This document shows positions 34,555-40,998 of a stretch of 40,998 nucleotides of DNA, in pieces; the first letter of the stretch is position 1; every line of letters begins with the position of its first letter. A model generated the notes under the pieces. The model saw only the letters and a program-made list of their open reading frames with translations. It was not told the DNA's origin and ran no database searches. A program made the position numbers and the translations under genes. This stretch comes from Chromatiales bacterium (GTDB lineage: Bacteria; Pseudomonadota; Gammaproteobacteria; Chromatiales; Chromatiaceae), in NCBI GenBank assembly GCA_024712425.1, contig JAKRWE010000006.1:1-40998 (forward strand), written 5' to 3'.

Positions 34555-35855
34555 CCACCAGCTTCACCTTCATCGCCGCCGCCATCGTCCTGGCGGCACT
34601 GGGGCTGCTCGCCCCCACCCTGCTGCGCCGCCACCGTGTCGCCGCCGAATCCCGCCAGCAGTACAACGTCCAGGTTGCGCGCGACCGGCTCAGGGAACTG
34701 GAGGCCGAGCACAGCAACGGCGATCTCTCGGACGAGGAATTCAACCAGGCCCGCCAGGATCTCGATATCGCGCTGACCCAGGACCTGAGCGTGCCCAGCC
34801 AGGAAAAGGAAATAGATGACACGGGGCGCACCGGCCTGCTGACCCTGCTCAGCCTGCTGATACTGGTCCCCGGGATCGTCGCACTAACCTACCTGGAGGT
34901 AGGCACACCCGCTGCGCTGGATACGTCCATCCCCGCAAAAACACAGGCGGTGGCCAACCAGCACGACAAGATGCCACCGATCGGCGAACTGGTCAAAAAG
35001 CTGGAAGAGCACCTTGAAAAAGACCCGAACAATGCCGACGGCTGGTTCCTGCTGGGTCGCACCTATATGAAACTGTCCCGCTATGACGATGCCGTACGCG
35101 CCTATCGGAAATTGAATGCGCTCCAACCGGGCAACAGCACGGTCGAGATATCGCTGGCCGATGCGCTGTCCATGCAGAACCAGGGGCACATCTCCGACGA
35201 GGCCCTGTCCCTCCTCGAAGGGGTGCTGAAGCGCGAACCGGACAACGTCACCGCCCTGTGGCTGCTGGGCAATGCCTCCGCGCAGCGCGGCAAGGACCAG
35301 CAGGCCCTGGACTACTGGGCCAAGGCCTATCCGCTGCTGGCCGACGAGCCACAGATGCAGGCCGAGTTGCATAACGCCATACAACAGGTCGAATCGCGCA
35401 GCGGTCTCAGCGCCAACATCGAGGCGGCCAAGCCGTTGCCCGGTATCAGCGCCAGCGCGCCGGCGATGGCGACGGCCGGCAGCGCCCAGCCCGGAACCGC
35501 CAATGGTCCGGGGGTCGAGGTGGAAGTGGCACTGGATCCGGAGCTGATGGCCAAGGCCTCGCCCAACGACTTGGTGTTCGTCTACGCCAAGGCCGTCTCC
35601 GGGCCACCCATGCCACTGGCGGTGGCGCGCAAACACGTCTCCGACCTGCCGTTGAAGGTCAAACTGACCGATGCCATGGCCATGATGCCGCAGATGAAGC
35701 TGTCCAACTTCCCGCAGGTGAAGGTCGGCGCACGGGTATCCAAGAGCGGTCGCCCCATACCCGGTCAGGGTGACCTGCAGAGCCCGGAAGTGGTCACCTC
35801 CAGCAAGGGCAGCGAAACACCCATCCAACTGCTGATCGACCACCAGCGCCAGTAA
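34551..35855 (+). CDS. ccmI: Cytochrome c maturation protein CcmI (CycH)
   Basis: CcmI chaperones apocytochromes to the ligation complex. It has 434 residues: two N-terminal membrane helices flanking a cytoplasmic loop with a leucine-zipper-like segment (RDRLRELEAEHSNGDLSDEE), then TPR repeats (DGWFLLGRTYMKLSRYDDAV and following) and a C-terminal beta-rich domain (VEVALDPELMAKASPNDLVF). It is the last gene of the operon; no terminator hairpin with a T-run is obvious after it. Confidence 0.94.
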   Translation: MTTSFTFIAAAIVLAALGLLAPTLLRRHRVAAESRQQYNVQVARDRLRELEAEHSNGDLSDEEFNQARQDLDIALTQDLSVPSQEKEIDDTGRTGLLTLLSLLILVPGIVALTYLEVGTPAALDTSIPAKTQAVANQHDKMPPIGELVKKLEEHLEKDPNNADGWFLLGRTYMKLSRYDDAVRAYRKLNALQPGNSTVEISLADALSMQNQGHISDEALSLLEGVLKREPDNVTALWLLGNASAQRGKDQQALDYWAKAYPLLADEPQMQAELHNAIQQVESRSGLSANIEAAKPLPGISASAPAMATAGSAQPGTANGPGVEVEVALDPELMAKASPNDLVFVYAKAVSGPPMPLAVARKHVSDLPLKVKLTDAMAMMPQMKLSNFPQVKVGARVSKSGRPIPGQGDLQSPEVVTSSKGSETPIQLLIDHQRQ

Positions 35856-35883
35856 TATCGCATGGCGCGACGTGCGACTGACT

Positions 35884-35889
35884 GCTAGA
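35884..35889 (+). promoter_or_regulatory. Candidate tRNA promoter -10 (TAGAAT)
   Basis: TAGAAT followed by a GC-rich discriminator (cgccgcc) lies 18 bases before the 5' tRNA fragment at 35908 and 161 bases before the intact tRNA. This is typical of stable-RNA promoters, but no convincing -35 is seen. It suggests that the fragment marks the original tRNA start. Confidence 0.4.
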
Positions 35890-35898
35890 ATCGCCGCC

Positions 35899-35926
35899 TC
35901 ACGATTTCAGCGCCCGTAGCTCAGCT
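35899..35926 (+). repeat. 28-bp direct repeat with tRNA-Arg 5' end, copy 1
   Basis: It is identical to 36042-36069 and holds nine leader bases plus the first 19 bases of the tRNA (gcgcccgtagctcagctgg). The tRNA is broken here by a hairpin-rich insert, so this copy is a non-functional fragment. Confidence 0.9.
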
Positions 35927-36041
35927 GGGTGTAGCCGACCGTCATGCCAGCGGCATGACGCAGCGGCGGAACGACCGGCCAGGGAGGGCCGGGCTGGAAT
36001 ACACCCACAGGGATGTGTGACAGTATCATTGTCGAAACAGA
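35927..36041. repeat. Hairpin-rich insert upstream of tRNA-Arg
   Basis: The insert begins with outer arms gggtgta / taccc-type (tacaccc at about 35999-36005), then a perfect hairpin cgtcatgccagcggcatgacg, a second ccggccagggagggccgg and a small cacagggatgtg. It lies between two copies of a 28-bp direct repeat. There is no reading frame of note, and it resembles a noncoding palindromic repeat unit. Confidence 0.7.
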
Positions 36042-36050
36042 ACGATTTCA

Positions 36051-36127
36051 GCGCCCGTAGCTCAGCTGGATAGAGTACCGCCCTCCGAAGGCGGGGGTCA
36101 CAGGTTCGAATCCTGTCGGGCGCGCCA
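36051..36127 (+). tRNA. tRNA-Arg (anticodon CCG), CCA encoded
   Basis: A complete cloverleaf of 77 bases: acceptor gcgcccg / cgggcgc, D-arm gctcagctggatagagt, anticodon stem ccgcc / ggcgg with loop CTCCGAA (anticodon CCG), variable loop, T-arm acaggttcgaatcctgt and encoded GCCA end. It reads CGG arginine codons, which should be common in this GC-rich genome. A terminator hairpin follows directly. Confidence 0.97.
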
Positions 36128-36170
36128 AATACGCAGAACCCTCCCGCAGTGGAGGGTTTTGCGTATTTGG
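36110..36170 (+). repeat. 61-bp direct repeat (tRNA 3' end plus terminator), copy 1
   Basis: Identical to 36285-36345. It starts inside the T-arm (atcctgtcgggcgcgcca) and runs to the end of the terminator stem. Confidence 0.95.
36126..36170 (+). terminator. tRNA-Arg terminator
   Basis: A long near-perfect hairpin, caaatacgcagaaccctcc, cgcagt loop, ggagggttttgcgtatttg, with an internal TTTT. It follows the tRNA CCA end. It is duplicated at 36301-36345 as part of a 61-bp direct repeat. Confidence 0.85.
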
Positions 36171-36284
36171 GGTGCCGGATGGCCGATTTGAACCTGTCCA
36201 GGTTCGAGCCGAACCCGGCAAAGCCGGGTGAGACATCGGCGCCAGCGGCGCCGACCCGCAGGGCGAGCTGCGCAGCAGCGAGTC
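36171..36284. repeat. Hairpin-rich insert downstream of tRNA-Arg, breaking a tRNA 3' fragment
   Basis: The stretch holds gaacctgtccaggttc, gttcgagccgaac, cccggcaaagccggg and tcggcgccagcggcgccga hairpins in series. The T-arm ccaggttcga is followed by this block and only then by the rest of the T-arm, so the block interrupts a second tRNA 3' portion. The AGC hairpin loop in ccagcgg also occurs in the upstream insert. Confidence 0.7.
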
Positions 36285-36345
36285 ATCCTGTCGGGCGCGC
36301 CAAATACGCAGAACCCTCCCGCAGTGGAGGGTTTTGCGTATTTGG
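36285..36345 (+). repeat. 61-bp direct repeat, copy 2
   Basis: An exact copy of 36110-36170, carrying a tRNA 3' fragment and the terminator. It cannot form a tRNA. Confidence 0.95.
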
Positions 36346-36479
36346 AGAAACCGCATGTTTGTGCCAGGTCAACAAAAGCGGTCTACTATCGAAGCAAGCA
36401 TTGCAATCGCCGGAAAAAGCGCCAGATTGAGTAGTGGCGTATCGTTACAGCTACGCTGCACGCATTCGGAGGAGACGAC

Positions 36480-36869
36480 ATGACAGACGACCCAATTCGC
36501 AAGGAACTCGACGAACTGAAAGAGGATCTCGCACGCCTGCGCGAGGATATTGCGGGCCTCACCGATGCCGTGAAGGGCGTGGCGGACGAGCGGGTGAATG
36601 ACGCCAAGGGCAAGGCAACGGACAGCGCCAGAGAGGCCTGGGAAGACGTGGGCCGGCGCCTGGACGAACTTGCCGGCCAGGGACGTGAGGCGGTCGACCA
36701 GGTCGGCCAGCAGGTCAGTGAACACCCGGCAGGCGGCCTGATGGCCGCTTTCGGCATCGGATTCGTGATCGCCCGCCTGGGCTCCCTCGCCTTGGCCCCG
36801 GCACTCGGCGCACGCCTGTTGGGCGTGGCAGCCGCCTCGCTGCCCGCCCTATTGCGGCAACGTCCCTGA
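36480..36869 (+). CDS. DUF883/YqjD-like membrane protein
   Basis: 129 residues. A charged, coiled-coil N-terminal half (ELDELKEDLARLREDIAGLT) is followed by VDQVGQQVSEHPAGGLMAAF and a C-terminal hydrophobic segment (FGIGFVIARLGSLALAPALG). This layout matches the ElaB/YqjD/DUF883 group of tail-anchored proteins, some of which bind ribosomes in stationary phase. A GGAGGAG ribosome site precedes the ATG. The hydrophobic tail is longer than in YqjD, so the family call is moderate. Confidence 0.7.
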   Translation: MTDDPIRKELDELKEDLARLREDIAGLTDAVKGVADERVNDAKGKATDSAREAWEDVGRRLDELAGQGREAVDQVGQQVSEHPAGGLMAAFGIGFVIARLGSLALAPALGARLLGVAAASLPALLRQRP

Positions 36870-36899
36870 CACCGCCACCCTGGGAACCTGAAACCCGGC

Positions 36900-37568
36900 T
36901 CAGGTGCGCGATTGTTCCACCGGCAAACCCGCCAGGCGCCACTCCGGCAGCCCCCCCTCGAGACGCCGTGCAGGGATACCCTGCTCCCGCAGGCGCGCCA
37001 CCGCATCGAAGGCCAGCACGCAGTGCGGTCCCCGGCAATAGGCCACCACCTCGCCAGCCGGATCGAAATCATTCAGGTGTTGCTCCAGTTCCGCAAGCGG
37101 GACATTGACCGCCCCCGGCAGGTGGCCGGCGGCGTATTCCTCCGGCGGCCGCACATCCAGTACCGTGACCAAGCCGTCACGCACCCGCTCCAGGAGCTCA
37201 TCGGCATGCACCGACTCCAGGCCGTCCTTGACCACCAGGTAGTCGTCCACCAGGCGCTTCACCTCCGCCAGGTGCCGTTCCGCCACCATTCGCAGCGAGG
37301 AAAACAGCTCGCTCACATCATCACCGCTCAGGCTGTAGAAGACCTTCTGGCCCCGCTTGCGACTGCTCACCAGGCCCGCGTGCCGCAATTGCTGCAGATG
37401 TTGCGAGGTATTGGCCACCGTGAGTCCAGAGACGGCCGCCAGGGCATCCACACTGCGCTCCCCCTGGGCAAGAAATTCCAGCAATTCCAGTCGGTTGCCA
37501 TTGGCCATGGCCTTGGCGACCACGGCAAACTGGTTGAACAGTTCCTTCTTGAAATTAGCGCCTGACAT
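36900..37568 (-). CDS. ArsR-family regulator fused to a rhodanese domain
   Basis: 222 residues. A winged-helix ArsR domain (1-95) has VDALAAVSGLTVANTSQHLQ as recognition region and KRGQKVFYSLSGDDV as wing. The rhodanese domain (about 115-215) has VTVLDVRPPEEYAAGHLPGA and active-site Cys in VVAYCRGPHC. Such fusions are thought to sense or handle sulfane sulfur. ATG 37568 is chosen over an upstream TTG. It is divergent from the desaturase-like gene across a palindrome, so it probably regulates itself and that gene. Confidence 0.9.
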   Translation of the reverse strand: MSGANFKKELFNQFAVVAKAMANGNRLELLEFLAQGERSVDALAAVSGLTVANTSQHLQQLRHAGLVSSRKRGQKVFYSLSGDDVSELFSSLRMVAERHLAEVKRLVDDYLVVKDGLESVHADELLERVRDGLVTVLDVRPPEEYAAGHLPGAVNVPLAELEQHLNDFDPAGEVVAYCRGPHCVLAFDAVARLREQGIPARRLEGGLPEWRLAGLPVEQSRT

Positions 37569-37588
37569 AGCGGCTCCGTCTCTCCCGT

Positions 37589-37625
37589 CTTGAATATTCA
37601 AGAGATCTATTGAATGCTTAGTTCA
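37589..37625. promoter_or_regulatory. Candidate operator of the ArsR-rhodanese regulator
   Basis: A perfect 14-base palindrome cttgaatattcaag (37589-37602) is followed by a second tgaat...ttca pair (attgaatgcttagttca) between divergent genes. AT-rich dyads of this kind are usual ArsR/BigR-type operators. No binding data; the assignment is from position and symmetry. Confidence 0.55.
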
Positions 37626-37660
37626 TGACAACAATATAGCAGACCGCAGGAGGTCGCGGG

Positions 37661-38389
37661 ATGGACTGGAACAACTGGCTGCTCGGCCACGAGATCGGCA
37701 TACGCCTTGGCTTCTTCTTCGGCATCTTCACCATTGTCGCCGTATGGGAGCTGAAGGCCCCGCGCCGGGCGCTGAGCGTATCCAAGGGCCTGCGCTGGCT
37801 CAACAACCTGAGCATCGTGTTCCTCAACGGCCTGGTCCTGCGCCTGCTGTTTCCGGCCGCCGCGGTCGGTGTCGCCGCCGTGGCCGGCAAGCAGGGATAG
37901 GGCCTGCTCAACATCTACGCGGTGCCCTTTCCGGTGGCGGTAATCGTAGCGGTCATCGGTATGGATCTGGTGATCTACCTACAGCATGTGATGGTGCACG
38001 CGGTACCGGCGCTGTGGCGCCTGCACCGGGTTCATCATGCCGACCTGGACTACGATGTCACCACCGGCGCACGCTTCCATCCGCTGGAGATCATCCTCTC
38101 GATGCTGATCAAGTTTGCCACCATCCTGGTGCTCGGCCCGCCGGTGGTTGCGGTAGTGATCTTCGAGGTACTGCTCAACGCCACGGCCATGTTCAACCAC
38201 GGTAACATCCGCCTGCCCGGCCGGGTCGACCGCGTGCTGCGCTGGCTGGTAGTGACGCCGGACATGCACCGTTACCGTGATCCGGCACAGGTAGAGCGCC
38301 TGCCCGGCATGCTGCTGCTGCCCTTCATCGGCCGCATCGACAGCTATGCGATCAACCGTCGGAACTGGGACGGCAGCGATGAAACCTAA
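37661..38389 (+). pseudogene. Sterol desaturase / fatty acid hydroxylase-like gene, decayed
   Basis: In one frame the gene reads MDWNNWLLGHEIG..., meets TAG at 37898-37900 (GKQG-stop-GLLNIY, expected Trp TGG), and continues to 38389. The diiron His motifs DLVIYLQHVMVH and LHRVHHADLDYDVTTG are intact, and FNHGNIRLP is present. The final motif is not: VVTPDMHR runs straight into YRDPAQVERLPGMLLLPF, whereas the family has MHRVHHS then about 45 residues including a WWDRLFGTY-like segment. So an amber stop and an in-frame deletion are both indicated. The end overlaps the next gene by 11 bases. Confidence 0.8.
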
Positions 38390-39365
38390 GCTGATCCGCC
38401 TGATCCTGCTCCTGCTGCTCGGTGCCGGCATCGGCCTGTCCATCGCCTGGCGTGAGCAGCTCGATCCCGATGCACTCAGGCACTGGATCGAGGACGCCGG
38501 CAATGGCTCGCCCCTGCTATTCATGCTCATCTACGCCATCGGCACCGTCCTGTTTCTGCCCGGCTCGGTACTGACCCTGGCCGGCGGCGCCCTGTTCGGA
38601 CCGCTGTGGGGAACCTTTTACAACCTGACCGGCGCCACCATCGGCGCCAGCATCGCCTTTCTGGCCTCACGCCACCTGGCCGGCGCCTGGGTGGCAAACC
38701 GCACCGGCGGCCGGCTCAGGCAGCTGGTGGACGGCGTCAAGCAGGAGAGCTGGCGCTTCGTCGCCTTCACCCGCCTGGTGCCGCTGTTTCCGTTCAATCT
38801 GCTCAACTACGCCCTGGGCCTGACCCGCATCCCCTTCAGCCATTACCTGGTCGCCAGCTATGTCTGCATGCTGCCCGGCGCCTTCGCCTATACCTGGCTG
38901 GGCTACGCTGGACGCGAAGCGGCGCTTGGCGACCAGGGCATGATCCAGAAGGTCCTGATCGGGGTGGCACTGCTGGCTGCCGTCAGCTTCATTCCACGAC
39001 TGATCACCCGCCTGCGCCAGCCGCCCTGGCTGGAGATCGACGAACTGAAGGCGCGAGTCGACAATGCGGAAGGCCTGGTCCTGGACGTCCGCACGGTCGA
39101 TGACTTCCTGGGCGATCAGGGACATATCCCCGGCTCGCTCAATATCCCGCTGGAACATCTGGCGACACACCTGGAGCAACTGGGCGATGATCCGCAACGC
39201 CCGATCGCGATCGTCTGCCGCACCGACCGTCGCTCGGCCCGGGCCGCCGGTCTGTTGGCCCGAAGCGGCTTTCGCAACGCACGCGTGGTGCGCGGCGGTA
39301 TGACGGCCTGGCTGGAACAGGGCTGGCCGGTCCTCGGCCCGGGCCCGGCATCGACAGAGGACTGA
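38379..39365 (+). CDS. TVP38/DedA-family membrane protein with C-terminal rhodanese domain
   Basis: 328 residues. A membrane part (1-225) has the VTT/SNARE-associated signatures GSVLTLAGGALFGPLWGTFY and FVAFTRLVPLFPFNLLNYAL. A cytoplasmic or periplasmic rhodanese domain (about 235-320) has GLVLDVRTVDDFLGDQGHIP and Cys in IAIVCRTDRRSA. The combination suggests sulfur or thiol-linked membrane transport; the substrate is unknown. ATG 38379 overlaps the end of the desaturase-like gene. It shares the rhodanese theme with the ArsR fusion upstream. Confidence 0.9.
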   Translation: MKPKLIRLILLLLLGAGIGLSIAWREQLDPDALRHWIEDAGNGSPLLFMLIYAIGTVLFLPGSVLTLAGGALFGPLWGTFYNLTGATIGASIAFLASRHLAGAWVANRTGGRLRQLVDGVKQESWRFVAFTRLVPLFPFNLLNYALGLTRIPFSHYLVASYVCMLPGAFAYTWLGYAGREAALGDQGMIQKVLIGVALLAAVSFIPRLITRLRQPPWLEIDELKARVDNAEGLVLDVRTVDDFLGDQGHIPGSLNIPLEHLATHLEQLGDDPQRPIAIVCRTDRRSARAAGLLARSGFRNARVVRGGMTAWLEQGWPVLGPGPASTED

Positions 39366-39448
39366 CATGCCAATCGTCAACCATCCATGGCATGGCGACG
39401 AAATCAGGATAAGCTTTGCCCCAACCGAGCCAAACCAAGGAAACCCGC

Positions 39449-40411
39449 ATGAGTGACCTACAGGCGCTGCATGCGCTGCGCACCCGCCTGGCATCGATCA
39501 TCGTCGGCCAGGAGACCTTGCTGGAGCGCCTGATCATCGCCCTGCTGGCGGGCGGGCATGTGCTGCTCGAGGGACCGCCGAGGCTGGCCAAGACCACCGT
39601 GGTACACGCCCTGGCAAGCGGCCTGGATGCCAGCTTCCAGCGCATACAGTTCACCCCCGATCTGATGCCGGGCGACCTTACCGGCAGCGATATCAACGAA
39701 CCGGCCAACGCCAGCTTTCGCTTCGTCCCCGGCCCGCTGTTCCACGAGGTACTGTTGGCCGACGAGATCAACCGCGCTCCGCCCAAGGTGCAGTCCGCGC
39801 TGCTGGAGGCCATGGCCGAGCACCAGGCCACGGTCGGCGGACAGACCCGCAAGCTGCCCGGGCTGTTCATGGTCCTGGCCACCCAGAACCCCCTCGAACA
39901 ATCCGGCACCTATCCCCTGCCCGAGGCCCAGCTGGACCGCTTCCTGTTCCAGATCATCCTCGACTACCCGACGCTGGACGAGGAGATCGAGATTACCCGG
40001 CGTGCCCGCAGGGCCCGCGAGGGGCATGTCGAGGCCGACATGCAGGCCGTGCTTGCACCCGCCGGGCTGCTCGCGTTGCGCGAACGACTGAACGACATCT
40101 TCATCGAACCCCGGCTCGAGCGCTATGCGGTGGAGGTGGTGGCGGCGACACGCCGGCCCGGCGATTACCTGCCGGAATGGAAGGACATGATCCAGGCCGG
40201 CGCCTCTCCCCGCGCCTCGATCGCGCTCCTGCAGGTCGCCGCCGCCCGCGCCCTGCTGGCAGACCGTGACTACGTGCTGCCCGAGGACGTGATCGAGCTC
40301 GCGCCCGACATCCTGCGCCACCGGCTGCTGCTGGATTTTGCCGCACAGGCCGAGGGTATCGATGCCGACCGGATCATCGGCGGCCTGATCGAAACGGTGG
40401 CCCGGCCCTGA
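39449..40411 (+). CDS. MoxR-family AAA+ ATPase with altered Walker A
   Basis: 320 residues; MoxR proteins act as chaperone-like ATPases with DUF58/VWA partners. HVLLEGPPRLAKTTVVHALA is the Walker A region, where the family has GxPGLAKT: the second Gly is Arg (AGG for GGG). Walker B is HEVLLADEINRAPPKVQSAL, sensor 1 VLATQNPLEQSGTYPLPEAQ and sensor 2 GASPRASIALL. It starts at ATG 39449 after AAGGAA. It overlaps the DUF58 gene by one base. The substitution may impair ATP binding or be an error. Confidence 0.92.
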   Translation: MSDLQALHALRTRLASIIVGQETLLERLIIALLAGGHVLLEGPPRLAKTTVVHALASGLDASFQRIQFTPDLMPGDLTGSDINEPANASFRFVPGPLFHEVLLADEINRAPPKVQSALLEAMAEHQATVGGQTRKLPGLFMVLATQNPLEQSGTYPLPEAQLDRFLFQIILDYPTLDEEIEITRRARRAREGHVEADMQAVLAPAGLLALRERLNDIFIEPRLERYAVEVVAATRRPGDYLPEWKDMIQAGASPRASIALLQVAAARALLADRDYVLPEDVIELAPDILRHRLLLDFAAQAEGIDADRIIGGLIETVARP

Positions 40412-40890
40412 TGACAGCGCGGGCCGGCTTACATTCCCCGCTGCTGGACGAGGCCGAGATCCGTGAACTGATCCGGCGCGCCCGCGCGACCGCTTTCACG
40501 ACGACCGATCGCATCCCGCCGCGACAGGGCAGAAGCGGGGAGCAGCAGTCCCCCACCCTTGGCGGCGGCAGTGATTTTGCCGAGGTCCGCGCCTACCAGG
40601 CCGGGGATGATCCACGGCGGATCGACTGGCGCGCCACGGCGCGTTCCCGCGCCCCCCTGGTACGCAGCTATCACGCGGAATTGTCACAACCGCTGTACCT
40701 GGTGATCGACCGCAGCGCCAGCATGCGCTTCGCCACCCACACGCGCCTCAAAGTGACCCAGGCCATGCGCTGCGCCCTGTGGCGGGCCGCTGGCGCACTC
40801 GACCGCGGCCGCGAGCTTGCGGCGGTATGATCGATCACCCCTGCCACTGGCTGCCGCCACGGCGAGGCAGCGCGGCGCTAACCCGAATAT
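40411..40890 (+). pseudogene. DUF58 (VWA-like) protein, frameshifted and cut by an IS end
   Basis: As read, the frame gives 139 residues: GGGSDFAEVRAYQAGDDPRR followed by IDWRATARSR is the DUF58 signature, and YLVIDRSASMRF a MIDAS-like site. It stops at 40828-40830. One added base at about 40826 gives ELAAVMIDHPCHWLPPRRGS and AALTRIF, the normal continuation, which then runs into the 46-bp repeat at 40882 and stops. So there are two lesions: a single-base deletion and truncation by insertion. DUF58 proteins usually partner MoxR and transglutaminase-like genes; those further genes are not here. Confidence 0.82.
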
Positions 40891-40927
40891 TTCACAAATA
40901 AAAAGGGCAAAACCCGTGTAGTTCGTT
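40882..40927. repeat. 46-bp terminal repeat, right copy (IS end)
   Basis: Exact reverse complement of bases 1-46. It begins immediately after the DUF58 remnant and leads into the partial transposase, so it marks the IS boundary. Inside, gggcaaaacc and, further on, ggttttgccc (40960-40969) form a further inverted pair. Confidence 0.85.
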
Positions 40928-40969
40928 CAAATTCAGTTGGTTATACTGGATCCGAACAAGGTTTTGCCC

Positions 40970-40998
40970 GTGACAAAATGTACCCAAGAAAGCTTTGA
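40970..40998 (+). CDS. IS1380-type transposase, 5' end only
   Basis: GTG-initiated frame reading MTKCTQESF up to the window edge. Many IS1380-family transposases begin with a similar M-T-x-C-T-x-E segment. Only nine codons are present, so the call rests on this and on the repeated end upstream. Confidence 0.5.

Noticed and set aside
36048..36356. 102-residue minus-strand reading frame ending [20 protein letters not shown]
   Set aside because: It is the antisense of the tRNA-Arg and its repeats; such sequences are a common false gene next to tRNAs.
1..40998. CRISPR array, phage genes, toxin-antitoxin or restriction system
   Set aside because: No regularly spaced repeat array and no reading frame with matching motifs was found.

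Overview
The window is a GC-rich stretch of a gammaproteobacterial chromosome. Gene content fits a Chromatiales-like, respiring and possibly sulfur-oxidising lineage: NhaD antiporter, many c-type cytochromes, a complete System I cytochrome c maturation operon, lipid A genes and two rhodanese fusions. The taxonomic placement is inference; no rRNA or marker gene settles it. A 46-bp sequence stands at the left edge and again, inverted, near the right edge. At the right it runs into what looks like the start of an IS1380-type transposase, so the window probably lies between two copies of one insertion sequence.

Layout. 0.3-2.6 kb: purM-purN (purine synthesis) and convergent dcd. 2.9-4.4 kb: nhaD. 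4.5-7.0 kb: the AmmeMemoRadiSam trio amrS/amrB/amrA, with amrS broken. 7.0-7.25 kb: a duplicated dispersed repeat. 7.25-13.6 kb (minus strand): the envelope operon bamA-skp-lpxD-fabZ-lpxA-lpxB. 13.7-15.0 kb: nested remnants of three insertion sequences directly upstream of bamA. 15.2-19.0 kb: a LOG-family protein, a beta-hydroxyacid dehydrogenase and Rep helicase, with two palindromic repeats that share a core. 19.1-28.6 kb: a cytochrome block comprising a c5-type cytochrome, a Crp/Fnr regulator (frameshifted), a TlpA-like thioredoxin, a PpiC-type prolyl isomerase, a seven-heme lipoprotein, two diheme cytochromes, an exported ankyrin protein and a tetraheme NapC/NirT quinol dehydrogenase. 28.8-35.9 kb: ccmABCDEFGHI. 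35.9-36.4 kb: tRNA-Arg(CCG) surrounded by partial tRNA copies and hairpin-rich inserts. 36.5-39.4 kb: a DUF883 protein, an ArsR-rhodanese fusion, a decayed sterol-desaturase-like gene and a TVP38/DedA-rhodanese fusion. 39.4-40.9 kb: moxR and a DUF58 gene cut by the right-hand IS end.

How the genes work together. The 19-36 kb region reads as one electron-transfer module: NapC/NirT would take electrons from quinol, the soluble diheme cytochromes would relay them, the heptaheme lipoprotein would act as an envelope- or surface-anchored conduit, PpiC and TlpA would assist periplasmic folding and thiol handling, and Ccm would attach the hemes. The electron acceptor or donor is not evident. The other theme is decay and repeats: four apparent single-base deletions (amrS, crp/fnr, a diheme cytochrome, DUF58), one amber stop, and substitutions at key residues in amrS and moxR. 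Some of these may be assembly errors rather than biology; reads would decide.
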